Positions 1 to 6,096 of a stretch of DNA of 14,768 nucleotides are shown here, in pieces. Every line of letters begins with the position of its first letter. Position 1 is the first letter of the stretch. Origin of the DNA: an uncultured Lachnospiraceae bacterium (GTDB taxonomy: Bacteria > Bacillota > Clostridia > Lachnospirales > Lachnospiraceae); contig CACZRA010000372.1 of assembly GCA_902783395.1 (NCBI GenBank), positions 1-14,768 on the forward strand, written 5' to 3'. The notes under the pieces were generated by a model. It was not told the origin of the DNA, searched no databases, and saw only the letters and a program-made list of their open reading frames with translations. The position numbers and the translations under genes were made by a program.

Positions 1-43
1 CCACATTGTCTCCGTATTTAAATACTCTTCCCTTTGCTTCCAT
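1..43 (-). CDS. leuD: 3-isopropylmalate dehydratase small subunit, 5' end only
   Basis: Only the first 14 codons are inside the window. They read MEAKGRVFKYGDNV, a typical LeuD/aconitase-swivel N-terminus (the family continues with a T/D-rich stretch after GDNVD). The ATG at 43-41 overlaps the leuC stop by one base (TGATG). Its GGAGG ribosome binding site lies inside the last leuC codons, so the two subunits are probably translationally coupled. LeuD supplies the mobile swivel domain that completes the LeuCD active site, which isomerises 2-isopropylmalate to 3-isopropylmalate in leucine synthesis. The identification rests on the short N-terminus plus its position directly after leuC; the rest of the gene lies outside. 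Confidence 0.85.
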   Translation of the reverse strand, partial: MEAKGRVFKYGDNV

Positions 44-1311
44 CACATAACCTCCGCGGGATCTGATATATATCCCTTTACTGCTGACGCTGCGGCAACT
101 GCGGGGCTTGAAAGATATATCTCCGAGTCCACATGCCCCATACGGCCGACGAAATTGCGGTTTGTCGTAGATATGCACTTTTCTCCTGCGGCAAGTATCC
201 CCATATATCCGCCGAGACAGGGACCGCAGGTAGGTGTCGATACTATCGCTCCGGCCTCTATAAAGGTCCTGATAAGTCCCTCCTCAAGTGCCTGAAGATA
301 AATCTTCTGGGTTCCCGGGATCACTATGCATCTTACGCCCTCTGCAGTCTTTTTACCCTTAAGTATCTCTGCAGCAGCCCGGAGATCCGATATTCTTCCG
401 TTTGTGCAGCTTCCGATCACTGCCTGGTCAACCTTTATATGGTCCTCCGAGGCTTCATCTATGGTTCTGGTATTTGAAGGAAGATGAGGATAAGCCACCG
501 TCGGCTTCAGCTCAGACAGGTCTATGGTGTATTCTTCGGCATATTCCGCGTCACTGTCCGCTTCATACACCTTATAGGATCTTTTTCCGTGTTCCCTCAG
601 ATATTCCTCGGTGATATCGTCGACCGGGAAGATACCGTTCTTTCCTCCCGCCTCTATCGCCATGTTTGCTACAGTGAGTCTGTCATCGATACTGAGTCCG
701 CTTATACCGTCCCCCGTAAATTCCATGGACCTGTAGAGAGCACCGTCCACTCCGATCTTGCCTATGATATGAAGGATAAGATCCTTTCCGGAAACAAATC
801 TTTTCTTTTCTCCGGTGATATTGAATCTGACTGCCTCCGGAACCTTGAACCATGCTCTGCCCGTAGCCATACCGGCTGCCATATCCGTTGAGCCGACTCC
901 TGTGGAAAACGCGCCTAAGGCTCCGTATGTACAGGTATGGGAATCAGCTCCGATTATAAGGTCTCCCGCTACAGTAAGTCCCTCTTCCGGGAGAAGCGCA
1001 TGCTCAATCCCCATTCTGCCGACATCAAAGTAATTGGTTATCCCGTGCTTTGCGGCAAATTCCCTGCAGCATTTGCAGTTCTCTGCAGACTTTATATCCT
1101 TATTGGGTACGAAATGATCCATGACAAGAGCGATCTTTTCCCTGTCAAATACCTTATCGCTCTGAAAATCACCCATGACATTTATCGCTACCGGAGTAGT
1201 GATATCATTTCCAAGGACAAGATCCAGCGACGCCTCTATGAGCTGGCCTGCCCTGACTTCACTCAGTCCCGCATGGGCCGCCAGTATCTTCTGCGACATA
1301 GTCATTCCCAT
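43..1311 (-). CDS. leuC: 3-isopropylmalate dehydratase large subunit (LeuC, short type)
   Basis: This is the 422-residue catalytic [4Fe-4S] subunit of isopropylmalate isomerase (leucine pathway, cytoplasm), of the aconitase superfamily. The cluster-ligand cysteines are visible as C302 in GSCTNGR and C362/C365 in TCGPCLGG. The aconitase-type GADSHTCTYGALG stretch (about 121-133) and the C-terminal NRNFVGRMGH motif (about 384-393) are present. The length fits the shorter clostridial/archaeal LeuC type rather than the roughly 466-residue enterobacterial type. Related homoaconitases share this architecture, but the leuD neighbour and the ilv genes upstream favour LeuC. I chose the first ATG (1311) because GGGAGA sits 9 nt upstream; ATGs at 1305 and 1299 are possible alternatives. 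The gene has its own promoter and is separated from ilvC by a terminator. Confidence 0.93.
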   Translation of the reverse strand: MGMTMSQKILAAHAGLSEVRAGQLIEASLDLVLGNDITTPVAINVMGDFQSDKVFDREKIALVMDHFVPNKDIKSAENCKCCREFAAKHGITNYFDVGRMGIEHALLPEEGLTVAGDLIIGADSHTCTYGALGAFSTGVGSTDMAAGMATGRAWFKVPEAVRFNITGEKKRFVSGKDLILHIIGKIGVDGALYRSMEFTGDGISGLSIDDRLTVANMAIEAGGKNGIFPVDDITEEYLREHGKRSYKVYEADSDAEYAEEYTIDLSELKPTVAYPHLPSNTRTIDEASEDHIKVDQAVIGSCTNGRISDLRAAAEILKGKKTAEGVRCIVIPGTQKIYLQALEEGLIRTFIEAGAIVSTPTCGPCLGGYMGILAAGEKCISTTNRNFVGRMGHVDSEIYLSSPAVAAASAVKGYISDPAEVM

Positions 1312-1357
1312 AATATTAACTCTCCCGATGACAGATTAAGGTATACTTCAGCTTTAA

Positions 1358-1387
1358 ATTATTGATTTTTCGATAAAAATCAATAAT
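1358..1387 (-). repeat. AT-rich perfect palindrome at the predicted leuC transcription start
   Basis: Perfect inverted repeat with 13-bp arms (1358-1370 and 1375-1387; on the plus strand ATTATTGATTTTT, loop CGAT, then its complement). It begins within 1-2 nt of the start predicted from the leuC promoter, so the leuC mRNA would open with this hairpin. It could be a DNA operator that blocks initiation or clearance, or a 5' mRNA-stabilising hairpin. It is not a terminator, because the stem has almost no GC. The roughly 77-nt leader has no room for a T-box. The function is inferred; the repeat itself is certain. Confidence 0.6.
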
Positions 1388-1394
1388 CTATAGC

Positions 1395-1423
1395 ATTCTA
1401 TCATATACGTCAAGAGTTGACAA
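1395..1423 (-). promoter_or_regulatory. Predicted sigma-A promoter of leuCD
   Basis: Read on the minus strand: -35 TTGTCA (1423-1418), a 17-nt spacer, and -10 TAGAAT (1400-1395) with an extended TG element one base before the -10. Both hexamers match the consensus at 5 of 6 positions. The predicted start is near 1388, giving a leader of about 77 nt. A weaker overlapping choice (TTGACG at 1413-1408 with TAGATT 17 nt on) also exists. Confidence 0.7.
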
Positions 1424-1486
1424 ATAATATGTAAACCACATGTTGCAATCCGGCGTATCGGATATGCGCTGAATTGTAACAACCAC

Positions 1487-1523
1487 ATATAAACGCTGCC
1501 GTAGGCTTCGGCAGCGTTTATAT
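1487..1523 (-). terminator. Intrinsic terminator after ilvC
   Basis: Perfect 15-bp stem (1487-1501 with 1509-1523), 7-nt loop, and a GC-rich core (CGCTGCCG) that grades into TTTATAT on the 3' side. On the minus strand the stem is followed by a T-rich stretch (GTGGTTGTTAC). It begins about 30 nt after the ilvC stop codon and separates the ilvN-ilvC transcript from the leuCD promoter. The stem is AT-rich on both outer sides, so it could act in both directions, although no plus-strand gene ends here. Confidence 0.75.
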
Positions 1524-1551
1524 CGTTATGTGTACTTCACACGCGTTTTGC

Positions 1552-2595
1552 TTAATTGTTTATAAGCTTATCCTCATCCGACCAGCTGTAAAGCTTCCTT
1601 ATCTCCGTCCCTACCTTCTCTGAGGGATGCTCGGAGGCTATACGTCTCATCTGGTTGAAGTGAACCTGTCCTCCGGCCTCACTCATGTCAAGCAGGAAGT
1701 CCTTTGCAAAGGTTCCGTCCTGGATATCGGCAAGCACCTTCTTCATGGCCTTCTTTGTGTCCTCTGTAATGATCTTGGGACCGGTCGTGTAATCACCGTA
1801 TTCAGCCGTATTTGAGATCGAATACCTCATGCCGGCAAAGCCTGACTGATAGATAAGGTCTACTATGAGCTTCATCTCATGGATACATTCAAAATAAGCG
1901 TTCCTGGGATCGTAGCCTGCCTCGGTGAGCACCTCAAAGCCAGTCTGCATAAGCTTGCATATACCGCCGCAGAGTACAGCCTGCTCGCCGAAAAGATCAG
2001 TCTCGGTCTCTGTCTTGAAGGTTGTCCAGAGCACTCCGGCCCTTGCTCCGCCTATGCCTGCAGCATATGCAAGAGCCATATCCTTTGCCTTGCCCGTATA
2101 ATCCTGAAATACCGCGATAAGGCAGGGGGTTCCCTTTCCGGCCTGATACTCGGACCTTACCGTATGACCGGGTGCCTTGGGTGCTATCATGGTGACATCC
2201 ACATCCTTGGGCGGTACGATGAGCTTATAGTTGATATTAAAGCCGTGAGCAAACATAAGCATATTGCCGGCCTCCAGATTGGGCTCTATATCTTCCCTGT
2301 AGAGCTTAGCCTGCTTTTCATCATTTATAAGGATCATTATGATATCTGCCTTCTTTGCGGCCTCTGAAGGCGTAAAGACCTTAAGCCCCTGCTCCTCTGC
2401 CTTATTCCAGCTCTTTGAACCTTCGTAAAGCCCTATGATAACATTGCAACCTGATTCCTTGAGGTTAAGCGCATGAGCATGTCCCTGGCTGCCATAGCCG
2501 ATTATTGCTATGGTCTTATCCTGCAAAAGAGCAAGATTGCAATCATTCTGGTAAAAGATCGGATTCTCGTAATTAGCGTTTTCCATGTTTTCCAT
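1552..2595 (-). CDS. ilvC: Ketol-acid reductoisomerase (class I)
   Basis: 347 residues, the class I (short) length. The enzyme converts acetolactate or acetohydroxybutyrate to the dihydroxy acids of valine/leucine and isoleucine synthesis, using NAD(P)H and Mg2+. Visible features: Rossmann motif GYGSQG (33-38), catalytic H117 in AHGFN, KAPGH at 140-144, metal ligands D200 and E204 (DLFGEQ) and E236/E240 (ECIHE), and S261 in SNTAE. The coenzyme-specificity loop reads LYEGSKSW (56-63), with Tyr57 where many NADPH enzymes carry Arg. AAGGA lies 6 nt upstream of the chosen ATG; a second in-frame ATG three codons on lacks better spacing. The gene follows ilvN copy 1 by 67 nt and is closed by a terminator. 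Confidence 0.96.
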   Translation of the reverse strand: MENMENANYENPIFYQNDCNLALLQDKTIAIIGYGSQGHAHALNLKESGCNVIIGLYEGSKSWNKAEEQGLKVFTPSEAAKKADIIMILINDEKQAKLYREDIEPNLEAGNMLMFAHGFNINYKLIVPPKDVDVTMIAPKAPGHTVRSEYQAGKGTPCLIAVFQDYTGKAKDMALAYAAGIGGARAGVLWTTFKTETETDLFGEQAVLCGGICKLMQTGFEVLTEAGYDPRNAYFECIHEMKLIVDLIYQSGFAGMRYSISNTAEYGDYTTGPKIITEDTKKAMKKVLADIQDGTFAKDFLLDMSEAGGQVHFNQMRRIASEHPSEKVGTEIRKLYSWSDEDKLINN

Positions 2596-2662
2596 GTCCT
2601 TTCCTTTTAATCAATTATTTAATATCTATCCTTATCCACCGCCTTAAGACGGATAATAAGTC

Positions 2663-3166
2663 CTACGACAGGACGACCACCTCGTCCTTTCCTCTGGTAA
2701 GTCCCGCTATGCCTGTACGGGCGATCTCCAGGATTTTATATCCCTGCATCATCCTGATAAATGCATCTACCTTCTGGGTGTTTCCGACGATTTCGATTAT
2801 CAGGGATTCATCGGCTACATCTATGACCTTTGCCCTGAACATATCCACGATCGAGGCCACCTGCACCCTCTGATCCGCATTATCTATCTCGACCTTTACC
2901 ATGGCAAGCTCCCTGTAAACGGAACTGTCGGGTCTGAGCTCTTTGATGCTGCGTACATCCGTGAGCTTCCTCACCTGCTTCTCTATCTGTTCGAGGATCT
3001 CGTCATCTCCGGTGGCAACTATGGTTATCCTTGTATATCTCGGATCCGAAGTAGTTCCCGCGGTGATGCTTTCTATATTATATCCTCTTCTTGAGAAAAG
3101 TCCCGAAATCCTTGAAAGCACACCCGACGTATTGTCGACAAGAAGCTGAAAAACCTTGCTCTGCAT
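2663..3166 (-). CDS. ilvN: Acetolactate synthase regulatory subunit, copy 1 (ilvC-linked)
   Basis: 167 residues, similar in length and plan to E. coli IlvH. It has an N-terminal ACT domain (about 4-78) and a C-terminal domain (about 85-160) ending in the family signature EIARTGIAGLTRG. The small subunit activates the ThDP-dependent catalytic subunit and carries the valine feedback site. N12, G15 and N30, equivalent to valine-site positions in IlvH, are retained, so feedback control is plausible. GGAGG lies 4 nt upstream of the ATG. It is first in a two-gene unit with ilvC and has its own promoter, but no catalytic ilvB is adjacent; the window's ilvB sits 5 kb upstream with a different regulatory subunit. 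It is clearly diverged from copy 2 at 7717-8193. Confidence 0.93.
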   Translation of the reverse strand: MQSKVFQLLVDNTSGVLSRISGLFSRRGYNIESITAGTTSDPRYTRITIVATGDDEILEQIEKQVRKLTDVRSIKELRPDSSVYRELAMVKVEIDNADQRVQVASIVDMFRAKVIDVADESLIIEIVGNTQKVDAFIRMMQGYKILEIARTGIAGLTRGKDEVVVLS

Positions 3167-3208
3167 AACCCCTCCGTAGAAAAACCTATCGAATAAAGCA
3201 ACTAAATT

Positions 3209-3237
3209 AATATATCCATTAACCGGGCAAAAGTCAA
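3209..3237 (-). promoter_or_regulatory. Predicted sigma-A promoter of ilvN-ilvC
   Basis: On the minus strand: -35 TTGACT (3237-3232), a 17-nt spacer, and -10 TATATT (3214-3209), each matching consensus at 5 of 6 positions. The predicted start is near 3202, giving a leader of about 36 nt, too short for a T-box or peptide attenuator. It lies immediately after the MATE gene stop with no terminator between them, so some read-through from the upstream genes is likely. Confidence 0.72.
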
Positions 3238-3251
3238 TCAGAGAGGTCCTG

Positions 3252-4574
3252 TCACATTTTTTTCAGTTCCGACCAGGCAAGGGGGATCGTAAGACATACG
3301 GAAAAAACATCCGAAACGGGCTGGGCAGCCTCCACTCCGGGCAGGCCGAAAAGCCCCGGAAGCACCAGTATCAGCGGGATAAAGAAAAGCCCGTTCCTTG
3401 CTGATGCCGTGACCGATGCCTTGACTCCCTTTCCCGCAGACTGCAGCATCATGTTTGTCATTATCACAGGTGACAAAAGAGGAAGTGTCGCAGCCTGGTA
3501 TCTGAGCGCATCCGTTCCTATGGCGATGACCTCGGGATCATCCCTGAACCATCCGATTATATGCGGTGCAAAGACGATACAGACCGCAGCCGCAGCACAG
3601 AGAAAGATGGCCCCGTACTTAAGGCAGAAGAAAAAACCCTCCTTAACCCTTTTGTACAGTCCCGCGCCGTAATTAAAGGAACATACCGGCTGATAGCCCT
3701 GTCCGAAACCGATGAAGGCCGATGCCGTGAGCATCATGACCCGTGTCACTATAGACATTCCGGCGATCGCGGGATCTCCTCCTATCGCTCCTGCCGCATG
3801 ATTCAGAAGAAGCGTCGATACGGCAGCAAGTCCCTGACGAAAAAGTGAGGGGGCTCCGCCGTTTATTATCTCACCCGCAAAATGCCACCCAAATCTGATG
3901 TTTTTAACGGACAGTCTTATATTTTCACCTTTTCGGGTGCCGAGAAGCAGCACAAAGAAGCTGATCATCTGTCCGCACACGGTAGCTGTCGCGGCTCCCG
4001 AAACCCCCATGTCAAAAACAAGGATAAGAAGAGGATCGAGTCCCACGTTTACAACCGCTCCGCACATCAGCCCTGCCATGGCATACATCGCGCTGCCCTG
4101 GAATCTGAGCTGATTGTTTATAACGAACTGCCCGATCATGAAGGGAGCGCCCAAAAGAATGATACGCATATAGTCTACAGTATCTTTAAGAGTAGTGGAT
4201 GAAGCACCCAGCAGATAAGCAAGGGGCGTTATCAGGATAAGTCCCGTGACTGCAACGGCAATGCCGATGATAAGGGCTATGGCAAAGCCTGTCGAAGCCA
4301 TCTCGTCAGCCTCTTTATTATTTCCGGCTCCCAGCTGTCTGGACAGATAGTTACCGGAGCCGTGACCGCAGAAAAAACCAAGGGCCTGTATTATCGCCAT
4401 GACTGAAAATACAAGCCCTACTGCTGCCGTAGCCTGAGTGGATATCTTTCCGACAAAGAAAGTATCCGCCGTATTGTATATTCCGGTAACCAGCATGCTT
4501 AGGATCGTCGGGATCGCAAGCTTAACGATAAGCCGTGGCACCGGTGTTTTTGTAAGAAATCCGGCTCGGTCCAT
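3252..4574 (-). CDS. MATE-family multidrug/metabolite efflux transporter
   Basis: 440 residues, rich in hydrophobic segments, consistent with the usual 12-helix MATE fold in two pseudo-symmetric halves. The N-terminus is diagnostic: IPTILSMLVTGIYNTADTFF (about 22-41), then GHGSGNYLSRQLGAGN, a family hallmark. MATE proteins export cationic drugs or metabolites in exchange for Na+ or H+; substrates cannot be read from sequence. It starts only 14 nt after the stop of the double-glycine-leader peptide gene and is probably co-transcribed with it, suggesting a link to that peptide or to self-protection (inference). AAGGAGG is only 1 nt from the ATG; an in-frame TAA just upstream and no ATG until codon 27 leave this as the only good start. 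Promoters for ilvN-ilvC begin right after its stop. Confidence 0.92.
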   Translation of the reverse strand: MDRAGFLTKTPVPRLIVKLAIPTILSMLVTGIYNTADTFFVGKISTQATAAVGLVFSVMAIIQALGFFCGHGSGNYLSRQLGAGNNKEADEMASTGFAIALIIGIAVAVTGLILITPLAYLLGASSTTLKDTVDYMRIILLGAPFMIGQFVINNQLRFQGSAMYAMAGLMCGAVVNVGLDPLLILVFDMGVSGAATATVCGQMISFFVLLLGTRKGENIRLSVKNIRFGWHFAGEIINGGAPSLFRQGLAAVSTLLLNHAAGAIGGDPAIAGMSIVTRVMMLTASAFIGFGQGYQPVCSFNYGAGLYKRVKEGFFFCLKYGAIFLCAAAAVCIVFAPHIIGWFRDDPEVIAIGTDALRYQAATLPLLSPVIMTNMMLQSAGKGVKASVTASARNGLFFIPLILVLPGLFGLPGVEAAQPVSDVFSVCLTIPLAWSELKKM

Positions 4575-4588
4575 ACCTCCTTATGATA

Positions 4589-4828
4589 TCAGCAATGCTG
4601 TATATCGTTTAAGACAGATGCTCTGGACGACCCACCCGGGCGTCCCTTACCGCTTTTCGTATCAAGAAGAGTTATCCTCCCGTCAACACCTTCCTTCTTT
4701 TCCATGGTATTGAGATTCACTTCTTCTTTTTTATTATAAACCGTACTGTTAAGTGCCACACGTCCACCGCTGACTCCTTCAAGCATATCATCACTAATCT
4801 TTCCGTTGATCCTGTCCAGCTCTGACAT
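4589..4828 (-). CDS. Small peptide precursor with double-glycine leader (putative secreted peptide)
   Basis: 79 residues, no family recognised by eye. Residues 1-22 resemble a bacteriocin/pheromone double-glycine leader ending in SDDMLEGVSGG. I11, L16, V19 and G21-G22 fall at positions -12, -7, -4, -2 and -1, the usual pattern for cleavage by C39-peptidase ABC exporters. The remainder (23-79) is hydrophilic, Lys/Glu/Gly/Ser rich, with one Cys at the very C-terminus. Translation is well supported: AAGGAGG lies 8 nt before the ATG. The gene sits 41 nt after the GT87-like gene and 14 nt before the MATE gene. No C39 exporter or modification enzyme is in the window, so processing would need a partner elsewhere. 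It may be a bacteriocin-like, signalling or RiPP-type precursor, or a non-secreted small protein with a chance leader-like N-terminus. Confidence 0.65.
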   Translation of the reverse strand: MSELDRINGKISDDMLEGVSGGRVALNSTVYNKKEEVNLNTMEKKEGVDGRITLLDTKSGKGRPGGSSRASVLNDIQHC

Positions 4829-4836
4829 TTCTCTTA

Positions 4837-4843
4837 CCTCCTT
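4837..4843 (-). promoter_or_regulatory. Consensus ribosome binding site of the small peptide gene
   Basis: AAGGAGG followed by 8 nt (TAAGAGAA) and then the ATG at 4828. It is among the strongest Shine-Dalgarno sites in the window and is the main evidence that this short, unrecognised gene is really translated. Confidence 0.8.
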
Positions 4844-4869
4844 GGCGGATAATTTACTTCTTCATATAT

Positions 4870-6096
4870 TTATACGATCCTTTTCGGATCCTGGCAGTTT
4901 TTTTTTGCAAATATCCATTCCTCAATAAATGCATACAGCATCATAACATATATCGGAAGAAAAATGAAAAGATCGGCATTCCATCCCGTAAAATACCCGT
5001 AGCAGGGTATCGTAAAGGTTAATCCGAAGAGGATACAGTACACGGTTTTCTGGTTTTCCGGCTTTTCCATAAGGTACATTATGAGCGGAATGATCATATA
5101 TACCGATACATATCTGTAGCTGTACGGAACATAAAGGGTCATGGCTCCCGCCGTATAAAGGGCGTATTTCCATTTTTCACCTGTTTTGAACAGAGAGGCC
5201 AGACACAGGATCAGATAGAGATTCTCGGCTATCCTGAAGTATTTCACGAAATACGCCGATCTGTCATAAAGACCGAGAACCTGAGATATGGAAAGAAGGA
5301 AATTCCTGATATTGGTCCAGCTGCAGTAGCCCTGATTCTCAAAGAAGAACAGCACCTTAAGGTAACGTATAAGAGCCGGTATGCCTCCGACAAAGGCAAA
5401 GGGTACGAAGAAAACGATCAGACCGTATATAAGAAGCCTTATCCCCTCCTTCCACCTCTTCTCCTTCACATAGATGAATCCGGCGACAGCAGGATACAGC
5501 TTCAGCCCCGAGGCCATTGCTATAAGGATGAGCGCTGCTTCCCTGCATAACGTGCTGTCACTGTCCTTCAGATAAAGAGCCGCCAGCACCATCACAGCCG
5601 TAAGAAATGAAATATTGCCTCTCTCTATCGCTCCTGCCATAAACGGAGCAGAAAAAACAAGGGCGGCCGTAAGCAGCGTTGTCTTCAGAGCTCCCTCCCC
5701 GGGCAGGCATTTGTCGATCAACAGCTTAAATGCAAGCACAAGAAGAATGGTCAGCATGATATAAACGAGAAGGTTGAATCCATAATCCCTTGCCTCTCTC
5801 CATCCGTTCACATCCCAGGGAGCTTCCGGAGGGTCTATGAGAACCAGCAGATAATACAGAAGGTAGGCAAAAGCGGGAAAGGTCGCATCGTAGGTATTAA
5901 AATAAAAATGCTCCCGGTCAGACACAAAGGCAATATGCCGGAAATGATCGGTAAACGAATAATCAAAATTGTTCTCCATGACAAGCCAGCGTGCCGCATC
6001 ACCTTTGGTCACAATAAGGAGAATCATGAAAAGAACGGTAAATGAAAGCGATATCACAAGAAACAGGTCTGTTTTTTTCATCCGGGCGATACTCAT
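4870..6096 (-). CDS. GT87-like (DUF2029) integral membrane glycosyltransferase
   Basis: 408 residues, with about ten or more hydrophobic segments (for example 10-30, 106-126, 218-238, 330-345, 374-394). It resembles the polyprenyl-phosphate-sugar-dependent GT87 mannosyltransferase family: a FNTYDATFPAF stretch with an acidic residue after the first helix (about 66-76), ERGN at 158-161, and SGLKLYP at 196-202 followed by a basic loop (KEKRW) and another helix. Such enzymes use lipid-linked sugar donors at the outer face of the membrane; donor and acceptor cannot be predicted here. Its ATG overlaps the upstream oxidoreductase stop by 4 nt (ATGA), so the two are co-translated and probably act in one glycan pathway. 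An A9 run lies near its 3' end (4898-4906). Confidence 0.7.
   Translation of the reverse strand: MSIARMKKTDLFLVISLSFTVLFMILLIVTKGDAARWLVMENNFDYSFTDHFRHIAFVSDREHFYFNTYDATFPAFAYLLYYLLVLIDPPEAPWDVNGWREARDYGFNLLVYIMLTILLVLAFKLLIDKCLPGEGALKTTLLTAALVFSAPFMAGAIERGNISFLTAVMVLAALYLKDSDSTLCREAALILIAMASGLKLYPAVAGFIYVKEKRWKEGIRLLIYGLIVFFVPFAFVGGIPALIRYLKVLFFFENQGYCSWTNIRNFLLSISQVLGLYDRSAYFVKYFRIAENLYLILCLASLFKTGEKWKYALYTAGAMTLYVPYSYRYVSVYMIIPLIMYLMEKPENQKTVYCILFGLTFTIPCYGYFTGWNADLFIFLPIYVMMLYAFIEEWIFAKKNCQDPKRIV

Noticed and set aside
1312..1480. T-box or leader-peptide attenuator ahead of leuC
   Set aside because: The predicted leader is about 77 nt, no T-box-like core was seen, and no leucine-rich mini-ORF was found.
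2632..2656. Possible hairpin between ilvN copy 1 and ilvC (TTATCC/GGATAA)
   Set aside because: Only 6 bp with a 13-nt loop and no T-tract; too weak to call a terminator or attenuator.
4877..4891. GATCC-GAAAA-GGATC hairpin at the end of the GT87-like gene
   Set aside because: 5-bp stem inside the coding sequence with no T-run after it; does not look like a terminator.
4898..4906. A9 run near the 3' end of the GT87-like gene as a phase switch
   Set aside because: Only the last few residues would change, so an effect on function is unlikely; less convincing than the metH A10 tract.
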